A stretch of DNA of 64,000 bases from assembly GCF_014649375.1 (NCBI RefSeq), contig NZ_BMSX01000014.1, positions 186,001 to 250,000 of the forward strand, written 5' to 3'. Both the position numbers and the translations under genes were made by a program. The notes under the pieces were generated by a model that worked only from the letters and a program-made list of their open reading frames with translations, did not search any database and was not told the origin of the DNA. Of this stretch, positions 1 through 8,213 are shown one piece after another; position 1 is the stretch's first letter, and each line of letters begins with the position of its first letter. The stretch is from Streptomyces aurantiogriseus. GTDB lineage: Bacteria > Actinomycetota > Actinomycetes > Streptomycetales > Streptomycetaceae.

Positions 1-102
1 TTCGGTGAGCTGGTCCACCACGCCGGTCATGTCCTCGGCCTGGTGGACGTTGCTGCAGTAGGCGAGGTGAACGGTCGTACCGTCCGCGTGTCGGAAGCGC
101 AC
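1..102 (-). CDS. eboE: EboE-like metabolite traffic protein, N-terminal part
   Basis: This is the 5' end of a gene that runs off the left edge of the window. A GTG start at 102 is preceded by a GGGGAG ribosome site (112-117) that lies inside the end of the TatD gene, so the two are co-translated or nearly so. Only 34 codons are visible. They include HLAYCSNVHQAEDM, which matches my memory of the start of EboE proteins (xylose-isomerase-like TIM barrels of about 390 residues). Position directly after TatD and EboA genes supports the call. The biochemical role of EboE is not established; in cyanobacteria the ebo genes are linked to export of scytonemin precursors. Confidence 0.72.
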   Translation of the reverse strand, partial: MRFRHADGTTVHLAYCSNVHQAEDMTGVVDQLTE

Positions 103-108
103 GCCGGG

Positions 109-966
109 TCACTCCCCGCCGCGCTTGATGGAGTTCCCCTGGAACAGGGCGGTGTCGTCCGGCTTGATCTCGTCGAGGCCGAGGCGGCCGCTCTGCCCGT
201 AGAAGTCCACCGGGTTGCGCCACATGACCTGGTCGACGGTGTCGTCGTCGAAGCCGGCGGCGAGCATCGCGTCGGCGGTTCTGCGGGTCTTCAGCGGGTC
301 GCTGCGGCCCCAGTCGGCGGCGGAGTTGACGAGCATCCGCGCGGTGCCGTGCTCCTGGAGGACGCGCACCATGCGCTCCTCGCTCATCTTGGTGTCCGGG
401 TAGATGGAGAAGCCCATCCAGCAGCCGCTGTCGGCGACCATGGCCACCGTGAGCTCGTTGAGGTGGTCGACGAGGACCCGCTCCGGCGGGATGCCGGACT
501 CGCGCACCACGTCGAGGGTGCGACGGGTGCCGACGGCCTTGTCCCGGTGCGGGGTGTGGACGAGGACCGGCAGGTCGTGCTCGACGGCGAGGGCGAGCTG
601 ACGGGCGAGGGCCTCGTCCTCCTCGGGGGTCATGGAGTCGTATCCGATCTCCCCGACGGCGACCACCCCGTCCTTGGCGAGGTAGCGCGGCAGCACGTCC
701 AGGACCTCGGCGCAGCGCGGGTCGTTGGCCTCCTTCGGGTTGAGGGCGACGGTGCAGCGGTGCTGGATGCCGAACTGCGCGGCGCGGAACGGCTCCCAGC
801 CGAGCAGCGCGTCGAAGTAGTCGGTGAAGCTGCCCACGGAGGTGCGTGGCTGGCCCAGCCAGAAGGAGGGCTCCACCACCGCGCGGACGCCCGCCGCGTA
901 CATCGCCTCGTAGTCGTCGGTGGTGCGCGAGGTCATGTGGATGTGGGGATCGAAGATGCGCATCAT
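109..966 (-). CDS. TatD-family metal-dependent hydrolase (EboB-like)
   Basis: A 285-residue amidohydrolase-superfamily protein. The N-terminal metal motif DPHIH (residues 6-10) sits at the end of the first barrel strand. Further candidate ligands are in VGEIGYDS, LVHTPH and DHLNE, spread along the barrel as expected for TatD enzymes. Its start overlaps the EboA stop as ATGA (963-966), so it is translationally coupled to EboA. TatD proteins are usually nucleases or phosphoesterases, but the substrate of ebo-cluster members is unknown. Either ATG at 966 or the next codon at 963 could be the start. The family is secure; the link to metabolite traffic is inferred from context. Confidence 0.85.
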   Translation of the reverse strand: MMRIFDPHIHMTSRTTDDYEAMYAAGVRAVVEPSFWLGQPRTSVGSFTDYFDALLGWEPFRAAQFGIQHRCTVALNPKEANDPRCAEVLDVLPRYLAKDGVVAVGEIGYDSMTPEEDEALARQLALAVEHDLPVLVHTPHRDKAVGTRRTLDVVRESGIPPERVLVDHLNELTVAMVADSGCWMGFSIYPDTKMSEERMVRVLQEHGTARMLVNSAADWGRSDPLKTRRTADAMLAAGFDDDTVDQVMWRNPVDFYGQSGRLGLDEIKPDDTALFQGNSIKRGGE

Positions 967-1697
967 GCTGCTCCTGCGGCGGTGGGGGTGGCGTCGTACG
1001 CGGCGAGGGCGCGGGCGGCCGCGGCCCGGCGCTCGGGCACGGCCGAGTCGGCTTCCGCGGGAAGCCCGGAGGCCTCCAGGGTGTCGGGGTGGACGCGGAC
1101 GACCGGCCAGATGTCGTCCGGTACGTCGCGGCCGGCGGCGACCCGCTCATGGGCGAAATCGACCAGCATGCGGGCGAGTTCACGGTCCACGCGGTCCTCG
1201 AGCCCCGCGACGCGGTCGAGCGGGATGCCGCAGAAGACACACTTGAGGACGGCCTGCCGGTAGGCATCGGCGGCGAGGTGGCGGGCGGCGTACGGGCCGA
1301 GGGCGGCTTCGATCAGATCCGTGTCGTTGCCGCGCAGCGCCTCCCGCACGAGCGGCAGCCCCAGGGCCCCGAACGACGGGTCGGCGTCCTCCAGCGCGGC
1401 CAGCGCCCGCAGCACCGCCCGCTGCTCACCCGCGTCCCCGTACCGGTGCAGTGCGGTGACCTCCTCGGCGAGCGCGGCGCCCCGTAGCGGCAGGGCGATG
1501 AGCAGCCGGACGCGGGCGGCGTCGGCGACGGTCCAGCCGGCGGTGAGGTGCCCGCGGCCGCAGCGCCGGCCCACGGCCGGGAAGGCGGTGCGCACGGTCG
1601 CCGGGTCCCCGGCCGCGCGGGCGACGGCGTCGGAGAGCCACCGGTGCGCCTCGGGGGTCAGGGTCCGGTCCAGCAGAGACGATAGGGGTGAGTCCAA
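963..1697 (-). CDS. eboA: EboA-like protein
   Basis: A mostly helical, Leu/Ala/Arg-rich protein of 244 residues. It has no recognised catalytic motif, but it carries a conserved-looking central segment around KCVFCGIPLDRV, followed by a run of acidic/His residues. I recognise it as EboA from this segment and from the adjoining TatD, EboE and UbiA genes. I chose a TTG start at 1697 because a strong AGGAGGT site lies 8 nt upstream; an in-frame ATG at 1733 has no convincing ribosome site. The stop overlaps the TatD start (ATGA). Function is unknown; the gene family is needed for export of small molecules in some bacteria. Confidence 0.72.
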   Translation of the reverse strand: MDSPLSSLLDRTLTPEAHRWLSDAVARAAGDPATVRTAFPAVGRRCGRGHLTAGWTVADAARVRLLIALPLRGAALAEEVTALHRYGDAGEQRAVLRALAALEDADPSFGALGLPLVREALRGNDTDLIEAALGPYAARHLAADAYRQAVLKCVFCGIPLDRVAGLEDRVDRELARMLVDFAHERVAAGRDVPDDIWPVVRVHPDTLEASGLPAEADSAVPERRAAAARALAAYDATPTAAGAA

Positions 1698-1818
1698 GAC
1701 ACGTACCTCCTGTTGCGGACGCGCACACCCCAAGGGGCGTGTGGCGGTGAGGGGTTGAGGTGTGTGACACCCGGCGGCGGTCGAGGTGGTGACACCACGG
1801 CGGCGGGCCGCCGCGGTC

Positions 1819-2679
1819 TCAGCAGGGCTCCGCGCCTCTGAGGAACTCCAGGGACCGGCGGGCGACTTCGGGTGCGTCCAGGGACGCGCCCTGGATCTCC
1901 ACCGAGACCGGCCCCCGGTAGCCGGCCGCCTTCAGGGCGGCCAGGACCGGCGGGAAGTCGATCTCGCCCGCCCCGAACTCCAGATGCCGGTGCACGCCGC
2001 GCCGCATGTCCTCGATCTGCACGTTGCGCAGATGCGGTGCGGCCAGCCGGACGCAGTCCAGCAGCGGCCGGCTCTCGACGCAGTGGGCGTGGCCGATGTC
2101 GAGGGTGATGCCGAACAGGTCGGGGTCACCGAGCCGGTGCCGCAGCTCCAGGAATCTCTCCACCGTGTCGACGAACATGTACGGCTCGGGCTCGAAGGCC
2201 AGGGCGACGCCGTGCTCGTCGGCGAGGTCCAGCGCCTCCGCGCACCCGGCGGCGAGCCGTTTCCAGGCCTCCTCCTCGGTCACGTCCTCCGGCGCCGGGC
2301 CGCTGCACAGGTGGACGGCCGGGGCGCCCAGGTCCGCCGCGATGCGCAAGGCACGCGCCAGCAGGTCGACGCGCCGCTCGGCGCCGGGCTCGGACATGAG
2401 GGTGGGGAGGTGTTTGTGCCAGGGGTCCAGCAGGTACGGCGCTCCGGTCTCCACCATGACGGCGAGGCCCAACCGGTCGAGCTTTCCCGCCAGTCGGGCG
2501 ACCCGGCGGGGCAGATCGGCGGCGTACGGGTCGAGGTGGCCGTGCTCGAGGGTGAGCCCCACCGAGTCGTACCCCAGGTCGGCGAGGACGGTGAGGACGT
2601 CGTCGAGCCGGTGATGGGCGAAGCCGTTGGTTCCGAAGCCGTACCGGAGCCGCGGTGCGGGCACGGGCGGCGCGGTCAT
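1819..2679 (-). CDS. Sugar phosphate isomerase/epimerase-like TIM-barrel protein
   Basis: A 286-residue xylose-isomerase-like TIM barrel (AP-endonuclease 2 family). The metal-site pattern is visible in order: EPEP in the middle, then TLDIGHAH (Asp and His), VQIEDM and VSVEIQG near the C-terminus. It overlaps the prenyltransferase stop by ATGA (2676-2679), so the two are coupled. About 120 nt separate it from the downstream EboA gene. It is distinct from EboE, so this locus encodes two barrels of the same superfamily. The substrate cannot be read from the sequence; a cyclitol or keto-sugar is a guess based on the family. Confidence 0.8.
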   Translation of the reverse strand: MTAPPVPAPRLRYGFGTNGFAHHRLDDVLTVLADLGYDSVGLTLEHGHLDPYAADLPRRVARLAGKLDRLGLAVMVETGAPYLLDPWHKHLPTLMSEPGAERRVDLLARALRIAADLGAPAVHLCSGPAPEDVTEEEAWKRLAAGCAEALDLADEHGVALAFEPEPYMFVDTVERFLELRHRLGDPDLFGITLDIGHAHCVESRPLLDCVRLAAPHLRNVQIEDMRRGVHRHLEFGAGEIDFPPVLAALKAAGYRGPVSVEIQGASLDAPEVARRSLEFLRGAEPC

Positions 2680-3575
2680 GTCGGGGACACCTTCCGTGCG
2701 AGCCGCCGGGCCACGGGGTGCGCGGCGGCCAGCAGGCCGGCCAGGGCCGGTGCCCCGCCGCCCGCGGTGAGCGCCGCCTGCAGGGGCATCAGCGACATGA
2801 TCCCGGTGCCGACGGCCCGGCGGACGTTCCCCGCGGACGGTTCCCGGGCTGCGCGCAGCTGCGCCGTGCCGTACGAGGCCAGGTAGACCGACGCCCCGGC
2901 GGCCGCGCCCACTCGGGCCGCCCGGTTCCCGGGTCTCAGACGGGGCAGGGCTCCCGCGGCCAGGGCGGTGGCCGCGCTGCCGGCCAGGGTGGCGGCGGGC
3001 ACCGTGCGCGGTGCGCCGACCACTTCGTGCCGGCTCAGCGCGGTCACCGTGTAGGTGTGCGCGCCGACCAGCAGCGCGGTGGGCAGCGCGGCGGTCCGGT
3101 GCCCCGGCTGCGTGCCGGCCAGGACGTTGAGCGTCCGCGCCCCGGCCATGGCGGCGGGCCCGGCGGGGGTGTCCTTGAGGCGAAGGTCGTAGGCCCAGAC
3201 CAGCCCGGCCAGCGGCAGCGCCACGCCGAGCGCCCGGCGGCCGCCGGACAGCGCGGCGAGACCGAGACCGGCCGCCGTCAGCGCGCAGGCCGTGGCCAGC
3301 GCGGTCCGGCGCGGGACCCGGCCGGAGGGTATGGGGCGCTGCGGACGCTCGACCGCGTCGACGGCGGCGTCCGCGTAGTCGTTGAGGGCCATGCCCGCCC
3401 AGTAGAGGGCGACGGACGACGCGATCGTGCCGGCCGTCCGGAGCCGGGGCCTTCCGTCACCGGCGACGGCGCCGGCGAGGATGTCACCGGGCACACTGAG
3501 CGCTGCGGGGAGGCGGACCAGCTCAGCGACATCGGCGAGGCGTGGGCTGTGGCCGGGACCTTGGGTGCCGTACAT
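2676..3575 (-). CDS. UbiA-family prenyltransferase (SCO3242/EboC-like)
   Basis: An integral membrane protein of 299 residues with about eight hydrophobic segments. The first Asp-rich motif NDYADAAVD is at residues 65-73 and the second, YDLRLKD, at 129-135. Both are the Mg-prenyl diphosphate sites of the UbiA family. It is the first gene of the ebo-like operon, and its stop overlaps the next start. UbiA enzymes transfer a polyprenyl group to an aromatic or sugar acceptor, and the acceptor here is unknown. The ATG at 3575 lacks a clear ribosome site, so a start a few codons downstream or leaderless translation is possible. Confidence 0.85.
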   Translation of the reverse strand: MYGTQGPGHSPRLADVAELVRLPAALSVPGDILAGAVAGDGRPRLRTAGTIASSVALYWAGMALNDYADAAVDAVERPQRPIPSGRVPRRTALATACALTAAGLGLAALSGGRRALGVALPLAGLVWAYDLRLKDTPAGPAAMAGARTLNVLAGTQPGHRTAALPTALLVGAHTYTVTALSRHEVVGAPRTVPAATLAGSAATALAAGALPRLRPGNRAARVGAAAGASVYLASYGTAQLRAAREPSAGNVRRAVGTGIMSLMPLQAALTAGGGAPALAGLLAAAHPVARRLARKVSPT

Positions 3576-3643
3576 GATCAGACCGTAAGAGATGATGCTT
3601 CAAATTTCATACACTTCCTCGCGGTCGCATCTGTGAAGATCTC

Positions 3644-3678
3644 GTGCATGGTGCATGGTGCATGGTGCATGGTGCGTG
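3644..3678. repeat. Heptamer tandem repeat (GTGCATG x5)
   Basis: Four exact copies of GTGCATG are followed by one copy with a single change (GTGCGTG), 35 bp in all. They lie about 70 bp upstream of the UbiA gene in an otherwise AT-richer stretch. The unit length is not a multiple of three and the repeat is outside any supported gene, so slippage here would change promoter spacing rather than protein. Confidence 0.9.
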
Positions 3679-3823
3679 GTGCCGGGTGGACGGTGTGCGG
3701 GTAGGCGGAAGGCGTTCAGGCGGGTGGTGATGTGGGACGCCACGCCCTCCATCAGCGTGGCGGCCACTCCCCTGTCGCGCGCCGCTGCCTCTCCAGCGGC
3801 ATGCGCTGGACGACAGTGAGGGC

Positions 3824-4732
3824 GTGCATGTCGAGCAGGTCGTCGATGAGCTGTACGCGCTCCCACCGGCCGAGTTCACCGCGGCGAGAGACGCCCGTGT
3901 CGCCGAGGCACGCCGGGCGAAGGACACGGCCGCCGCGAGGACGATCGCCGGACTGCGCAGACCGACGCTCGCCGCTTGGGTGTCGAACCTGTTCGTCCGC
4001 GAGCGGCCGAAGGAAGTCGAGAAGCTCCTGGCCCTCGGTGAGACGCTGCGCGAGGCGCATCGGACACTGGACGCGGCCAGGCTGCGGGAGGCCGGCAGCC
4101 GACAGCACAAGGTGATCGACGCGCTGGCGCGGGAGGCCGCCGGGCTCGCGCGGCAGGCCGGGCATCCGGTGAGCGAGGCCGTCCGGCACGAGGTCGAGCA
4201 GATCTTCCACGCCGCCCTCGGCAGCCCCGACATCGCGGCGCAGTGGTCGGCGGGACGGCTGGAGAAGGCTCCCCAGGCCGCGGTCGGCTTCGACTCGATC
4301 ACCCCCGACGTCCTGCCCGAGCGCCGGACGGCACCGGCCGGAGAGACACCCGCGGACCTCTCCGAAAAGCCGCCCTCGGAAAAGAGGCCGAGCGCGGCGG
4401 ACAGGGAACGGCGTCAGCGGCTGAGGCGCGCCCGATCCGAGGCCGACGAGACCGCTGCGGAAGCCCGTCGTAGGGACGAGGAGCTCCGCACCGCCGAGGA
4501 GGCGCACCAGGCCGCCGTCGCCCGTGCGAGCGACGCCGACGAACGTGTCGCCCAGGTGGAGGAGCGCCTGCACCGGGCCCGGCAGGAACAGCGGGACGCC
4601 CGAGCCGCGGCGGGGGAAGCCGAGACCGCGGTGAAGGCAGCCGACCGGGCGGCGCGGGACGCCCGCCGCGCGGCCGACCGGGCAGCCCGCGCACTGTCGC
4701 GACTCCCCGATCCGTCGGACGGCTCGACGTGA
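3824..4732 (+). CDS. Coiled-coil protein of unknown function
   Basis: A 302-residue soluble protein. Residues 1-140 are helical and include TLAAWVSNLFVRERPKEV. A Pro/Ser-rich linker (about 155-190) leads to a long C-terminal coiled coil (190-295) made almost only of Ala, Arg, Glu and Asp. No catalytic motif or membrane segment is visible. It resembles unnamed streptomycete proteins of about 300 residues that I cannot tie to a function. GTG at 3824 is the apparent start, but its ribosome site is poor (GAGGG only 1 nt away), so the true start may differ. It stands alone, divergent from the ebo operon. Confidence 0.7.
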   Translation: MHVEQVVDELYALPPAEFTAARDARVAEARRAKDTAAARTIAGLRRPTLAAWVSNLFVRERPKEVEKLLALGETLREAHRTLDAARLREAGSRQHKVIDALAREAAGLARQAGHPVSEAVRHEVEQIFHAALGSPDIAAQWSAGRLEKAPQAAVGFDSITPDVLPERRTAPAGETPADLSEKPPSEKRPSAADRERRQRLRRARSEADETAAEARRRDEELRTAEEAHQAAVARASDADERVAQVEERLHRARQEQRDARAAAGEAETAVKAADRAARDARRAADRAARALSRLPDPSDGST

Positions 4733-4893
4733 TCGCTCAGCACCGCCGAGGCTGCTGCGACCGCTGATCGGCAGGACGGCGCTCCGACGGCCCCGCACGC
4801 ACGGATGACGGTCCGCAGGCGCCGTCCCGTACGGAACATGAGGCACAGCAGGCCGACGGCCACGAGGACCAACGGGATGGTCCAGCTCGGCAC
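4414..4893 (-). CDS. Possible small membrane protein (antisense 3' overlap)
   Basis: A GTG at 4893 follows a very good GAGGAG site with 6 nt spacing. It opens a reading frame whose first 20 residues form one hydrophobic helix ending in a basic patch (FRTGRRLR). From about 4735 the frame runs antisense to the coiled-coil gene, where its sequence is low-complexity Ala/Ser/Arg typical of a shadow. Either a short real protein extends into an antisense overlap, or the original end has been lost. Evidence is limited to the ribosome site and the helix, so confidence is low. Confidence 0.25.
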   Translation of the reverse strand: MPSWTIPLVLVAVGLLCLMFRTGRRLRTVIRACGAVGAPSCRSAVAAASAVLSDHVEPSDGSGSRDSARAARSAARRASRAARSAAFTAVSASPAAARASRCSCRARCRRSSTWATRSSASLARATAAWCASSAVRSSSSLRRASAAVSSASDRARLSR

Positions 4894-5044
4894 TCACCAC
4901 TCCTCGAAGCGTCCCCGCGGGGTTCGTATCATCGCCTCTCCTGCCCGTAACGCGTCCCGGATCAGCCCAGTTGACCGGTCGCACGTCCACGGCACCTTCC
5001 GCTGACCGACCCACACCCCTACGACCAGGCAAGGAGCCTTCACG

Positions 5045-7348
5045 GTGGGATACACCACCCCCGACGAGTGGGACGCGCACTACGCGAGCGGGCTGAGCTT
5101 CCGCCCCCTCGGCGACGCCGAGCGCGAGCTGCTCGCCGTCCACGCCCCGGCCCCCGACGGCGGACTCGCTCTGGATGTCGGCTGCGGGCTGGGCGAACTC
5201 GCCCGCCATCTCGCCGAGACCGGCTGGGAGGTCGACGCCGTCGACCACGCCCCGGCCGCCCTCGCCCGGGCGGAGGCCCGGGACACCGGCGCCCGGGCGG
5301 TGACCTACCGCCGGTTCGACATCGAGCGGGACAGCCTCGACGACCTGCCGCACTCCGCCTACGACCTCATCACCTTCCGCCTCAGCTGGGCCTTCGTCCG
5401 CGACCGCGCCCGTGTGCTGAACCGGCTGCGCGAGCGGCTGCGCCCGGGCGGCGCCCTCTGCGTGATCACTCCCCTGGCCACGGCCGTACCGGACAGCAAG
5501 CGGGACATCGCGCTCGACGAGGACGAGATCGGCGTGCTGTGCGCGGGCTGGGCGGTCGCCGAACGTCATGACGCGGACGGCCTGGCCTTCGTCGTCCTGC
5601 GCGAACCCGTACCCGCCCAGGTCGAGTGCGCCGACAGGGGGCGCCCCTCCCCGCACGCCCTCACCGGCGCCGGCGTCGTGGTCACCGATGCCGCCGGGAG
5701 GGTCCTGCTGGGCTGGTCGGCGCGCGGGGTCTGGGAGTTGCCCGGCGGCAAGAACGACGCCGAGGAGGACTTCCTCGACGCGGCCGTGCGGGAGCTGGAG
5801 GAGGAGACCGGGCTGAAGGCCGACGCCGGCGACGCGCGGCTGCTGGCGCTGATGATGGACTCCGTCCACGGCATCCCCCGTATGACGGCCGCCGTCCGGG
5901 TCACCGCCCACACCGGCGACCCGGTCGTCACCGAGCCGCACCTGATCCACCGCTGGGAGTGGCACGAGCCCGCCGACCTGCCCGCCCTCACCCAGCCGCT
6001 GTTCACGCCGAGCGCGCACGTCATCGACACCGTCTGGCCCGGCCTCCTGACCGGCCTGCCGCCCGTCCACCGCTACCCGATCGCCCCCATCGAAGCACCC
6101 GAGCCCGCCCGACAGGCCGCGGAAGCAGGTCGGTTGCGGCACGCGATGGCCGACCGGCTGGTCGAGGACGGCCGGGCGGAGGCAGGCAGTGCGGTCGAGG
6201 AGGCCTTCCGGCGCGTCCCACGCCACCGCTTCCTGCCCGGGCTCGCCCTGGAGGACGCCTACGACACCGAGCAGGCGCCCGTCACCAGACGCGCCCCCGG
6301 CGGGGCGGCCACCAGCTCCGTCTCGGCACCCTGGCTCCAGGCCCTCATGCTCCGCGACGCCGCCCTCCGCCCCGGCGACACGGTGATCGAGATCGGCTCC
6401 GGCGGCTACAACGCCGCCCTGCTCCAGGAGATCGTCGGTCCGCACGGCACCGTGCTCAGTGTCGACATCGACCCCTGCGTCACCGACCGCGCCCGCCGCC
6501 TCCTCGCCGACACCGGCTACCACCGCGTCGGTGTGCACCTCGGCGACGGCGAACACGCCCCGGCCCGGCTCACGGCACCCGGGAGCGTCGACGCCGTCCT
6601 CGTCACCGTCGAAGCCCGCGACATCCCGCCCGCCTGGATCGGCCGGCTCACCGAAGGCGGGCGGCTCGTCGTACCGCTGCGCATCCACGGCTACACCTGG
6701 TCCATCCCCTTCACCAAGCGGGACGGTGTGCTGGTCGCGGACGCCTACACCGTGTGCGGGTTCGTCCCCCTCCAGGGCCCGGGCCACCGCCCGGACGTCA
6801 CGACCCGGCTGCGGGGCGGCGAGATCACCGTGCGCTTCGCCGACGGCACCCCCGCCGACACCAGCCGCCTCGACGCCGCCCTCGACCTGCCCCGGGTCGA
6901 ACGGTGGACCGGGGTCACCATCGCCGGGAACACGCCCTTCGACATGCTCCTGCTCTGGCTGGCGACCCACCTGGGCCACGGGTTCGCCCGCGTCGCCGTC
7001 GATCCCGAGCTCGACACCGGCGTCCTCACCCGCTCCGGCGGCTGGGACGCCGCGGCCCTCGTCCGTGACGACTCCCTCGCCCACCTCCTGACCCGCAGGC
7101 TCCCCGCCGACGCCTCCCCCGCCGGCCTCTGGGAGTTCGGCGTCCACGCCCACGGGCCACATGCCGACGCACTCGCCGAGACCATGGCCGGCCTCGTCGT
7201 CGCCTGGGACCGCGGGGCACGCGACAGCCCCGGGCCCCGGCTGACCGTGCACCCCAGGGGAACCGCCGGCCATGGAGAGACCGAGGGGCACGTGCTCGAC
7301 AAGCCGCACAGCCGCCTCGTCTTCACCTGGGACGTCGAGACGCCGTGA
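5045..7348 (+). CDS. Three-domain methyltransferase-Nudix-isoaspartyl methyltransferase
   Basis: A 767-residue protein with three recognisable parts. Residues 1-195 are a class I SAM methyltransferase (DVGCGLG at 44-50). Residues 205-340 are a Nudix hydrolase, with the Nudix box starting at G234 and containing REL and EEETG. Residues about 365-560 resemble protein-L-isoaspartate methyltransferase (VIEIGSGG at 447-454), followed by a C-terminal extension of about 200 residues like that of 'FxLD system' methyltransferases. The start is GTG with AAGGAG 8 nt upstream. It ends before a strong hairpin and appears monocistronic. Those methyltransferases act on ribosomal peptides, but no precursor gene was seen here. 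Substrates are unknown. Confidence 0.85.
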   Translation: MGYTTPDEWDAHYASGLSFRPLGDAERELLAVHAPAPDGGLALDVGCGLGELARHLAETGWEVDAVDHAPAALARAEARDTGARAVTYRRFDIERDSLDDLPHSAYDLITFRLSWAFVRDRARVLNRLRERLRPGGALCVITPLATAVPDSKRDIALDEDEIGVLCAGWAVAERHDADGLAFVVLREPVPAQVECADRGRPSPHALTGAGVVVTDAAGRVLLGWSARGVWELPGGKNDAEEDFLDAAVRELEEETGLKADAGDARLLALMMDSVHGIPRMTAAVRVTAHTGDPVVTEPHLIHRWEWHEPADLPALTQPLFTPSAHVIDTVWPGLLTGLPPVHRYPIAPIEAPEPARQAAEAGRLRHAMADRLVEDGRAEAGSAVEEAFRRVPRHRFLPGLALEDAYDTEQAPVTRRAPGGAATSSVSAPWLQALMLRDAALRPGDTVIEIGSGGYNAALLQEIVGPHGTVLSVDIDPCVTDRARRLLADTGYHRVGVHLGDGEHAPARLTAPGSVDAVLVTVEARDIPPAWIGRLTEGGRLVVPLRIHGYTWSIPFTKRDGVLVADAYTVCGFVPLQGPGHRPDVTTRLRGGEITVRFADGTPADTSRLDAALDLPRVERWTGVTIAGNTPFDMLLLWLATHLGHGFARVAVDPELDTGVLTRSGGWDAAALVRDDSLAHLLTRRLPADASPAGLWEFGVHAHGPHADALAETMAGLVVAWDRGARDSPGPRLTVHPRGTAGHGETEGHVLDKPHSRLVFTWDVETP

Positions 7349-7386
7349 CCTGAGAGCTGTCCCCTGACGGCGGCCTCTTCCAGAAG

Positions 7387-7438
7387 CACGAGAAGGGCGC
7401 CCGGCCCCGGGTGGTCACGGTCCGGTGCCCTTCTCGTG
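7387..7438. terminator. Bidirectional hairpin between convergent genes
   Basis: A perfect 12-bp stem (CACGAGAAGGGC at 7387-7398 with its complement at 7427-7438), extendable inward by three pairs including one G-T. It lies between the convergent three-domain gene and the alpha/beta hydrolase gene, as expected for a shared terminator. Confidence 0.8.
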
Positions 7439-7451
7439 GGGATGACGCCGG

Positions 7452-8180
7452 CTACTGCGCGCAGGCGCGCAGGAACGCGTCGGCCAGTTCGGCGGGGCGG
7501 GTGAAGAGGGCCTCGTGGCTGCCGGGTGTCTCGATCATCAGCGGGTTCTTCAGGCGCTGGGGGAAGCGCTCGGCCCAGTGCCACTCGCCGGGGAGGGAGA
7601 GGTCCTCCTCGGACAGGACGTACGCGGTCGGGATGTCCATCGCGTAGAACGCGCTCGTGTCCGGCTTCTCCGTGAAAGTGCCGAGTGGCTGCGGCACGAG
7701 AAGGGAGTGGACGATCCGCTGTGTCTCCTCGTCGGCGTCCTGCATGAACGCCTGCTGGAACACCTCGAACGGGAAGGTCACTCCGTTGTTGCCGGAAGCG
7801 GCCGCCACGGCGCGGAACATCTCGCCGTAGTGCGGCGGGCACGCGTCGATCAGCGACTCGCCGTCGTTGGGCACGAACGCGCTCCAGAAGACCAGCCGAC
7901 GCAGCCGGGAGGCCAGCCGGGGCGCCGCGCCCACCAGCACGTAGCCGCCCCAGCTGTGGCCGACCAGCGTGATGTCCGTCAGACCGGCGCGTTCGACGTA
8001 CTCCACGAGGCTGTTCACACAGTCGGTCAGGGTCACGTCGCGCGGGTCGTCGTCCTCGCCCAGTCCGGCCAGCGTGGGGGTGTGCACCTCGTGCCCGGCG
8101 GCCCGCAGCTCGTTCGCGACGGAGCGCCAGGCCCATCCTCCGTGGCAAGCGCCGGTCACCAGGACGAAGGTCTCGCTCAT
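7452..8180 (-). CDS. Alpha/beta-fold hydrolase
   Basis: A 242-residue esterase-like alpha/beta hydrolase. The nucleophile elbow is GHSWGG (Ser76), the oxyanion region CHGG is near residue 12, an acid lies in SEEDLSLP, and the catalytic His is in GSHEALF. AAGGAGAT sits 4 nt before the ATG. It begins only 33 nt after the isomerase gene with no hairpin between them, so it is probably the last gene of the salicylate operon. Family members include salicylate and methyl-jasmonate esterases as well as thioesterases. In this operon it could release salicylate from esters or hydrolyse gentisyl-CoA; neither is shown by sequence. Confidence 0.82.
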   Translation of the reverse strand: MSETFVLVTGACHGGWAWRSVANELRAAGHEVHTPTLAGLGEDDDPRDVTLTDCVNSLVEYVERAGLTDITLVGHSWGGYVLVGAAPRLASRLRRLVFWSAFVPNDGESLIDACPPHYGEMFRAVAAASGNNGVTFPFEVFQQAFMQDADEETQRIVHSLLVPQPLGTFTEKPDTSAFYAMDIPTAYVLSEEDLSLPGEWHWAERFPQRLKNPLMIETPGSHEALFTRPAELADAFLRACAQ

Positions 8181-8213
8181 GCCGATCTCCTTTGATCGTT
8201 GACAACCACTCGG

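Noticed and set aside
43..1263. Plus-strand open frame over the TatD and EboA genes
   Set aside because: Low-complexity antisense sequence; the minus-strand genes have motifs, ribosome sites and ATGA coupling.
4805..5005. 66-codon plus-strand frame before the three-domain gene
   Set aside because: Basic, motif-free, no ribosome site; partly complementary to the better small-membrane-protein candidate.
3752..7309. Open frame of nearly 1200 codons antisense to the coiled-coil and three-domain genes
   Set aside because: Gly/Val/Asp-rich composition without any motif, exactly antisense to two well-supported genes; typical shadow of high-GC third positions.
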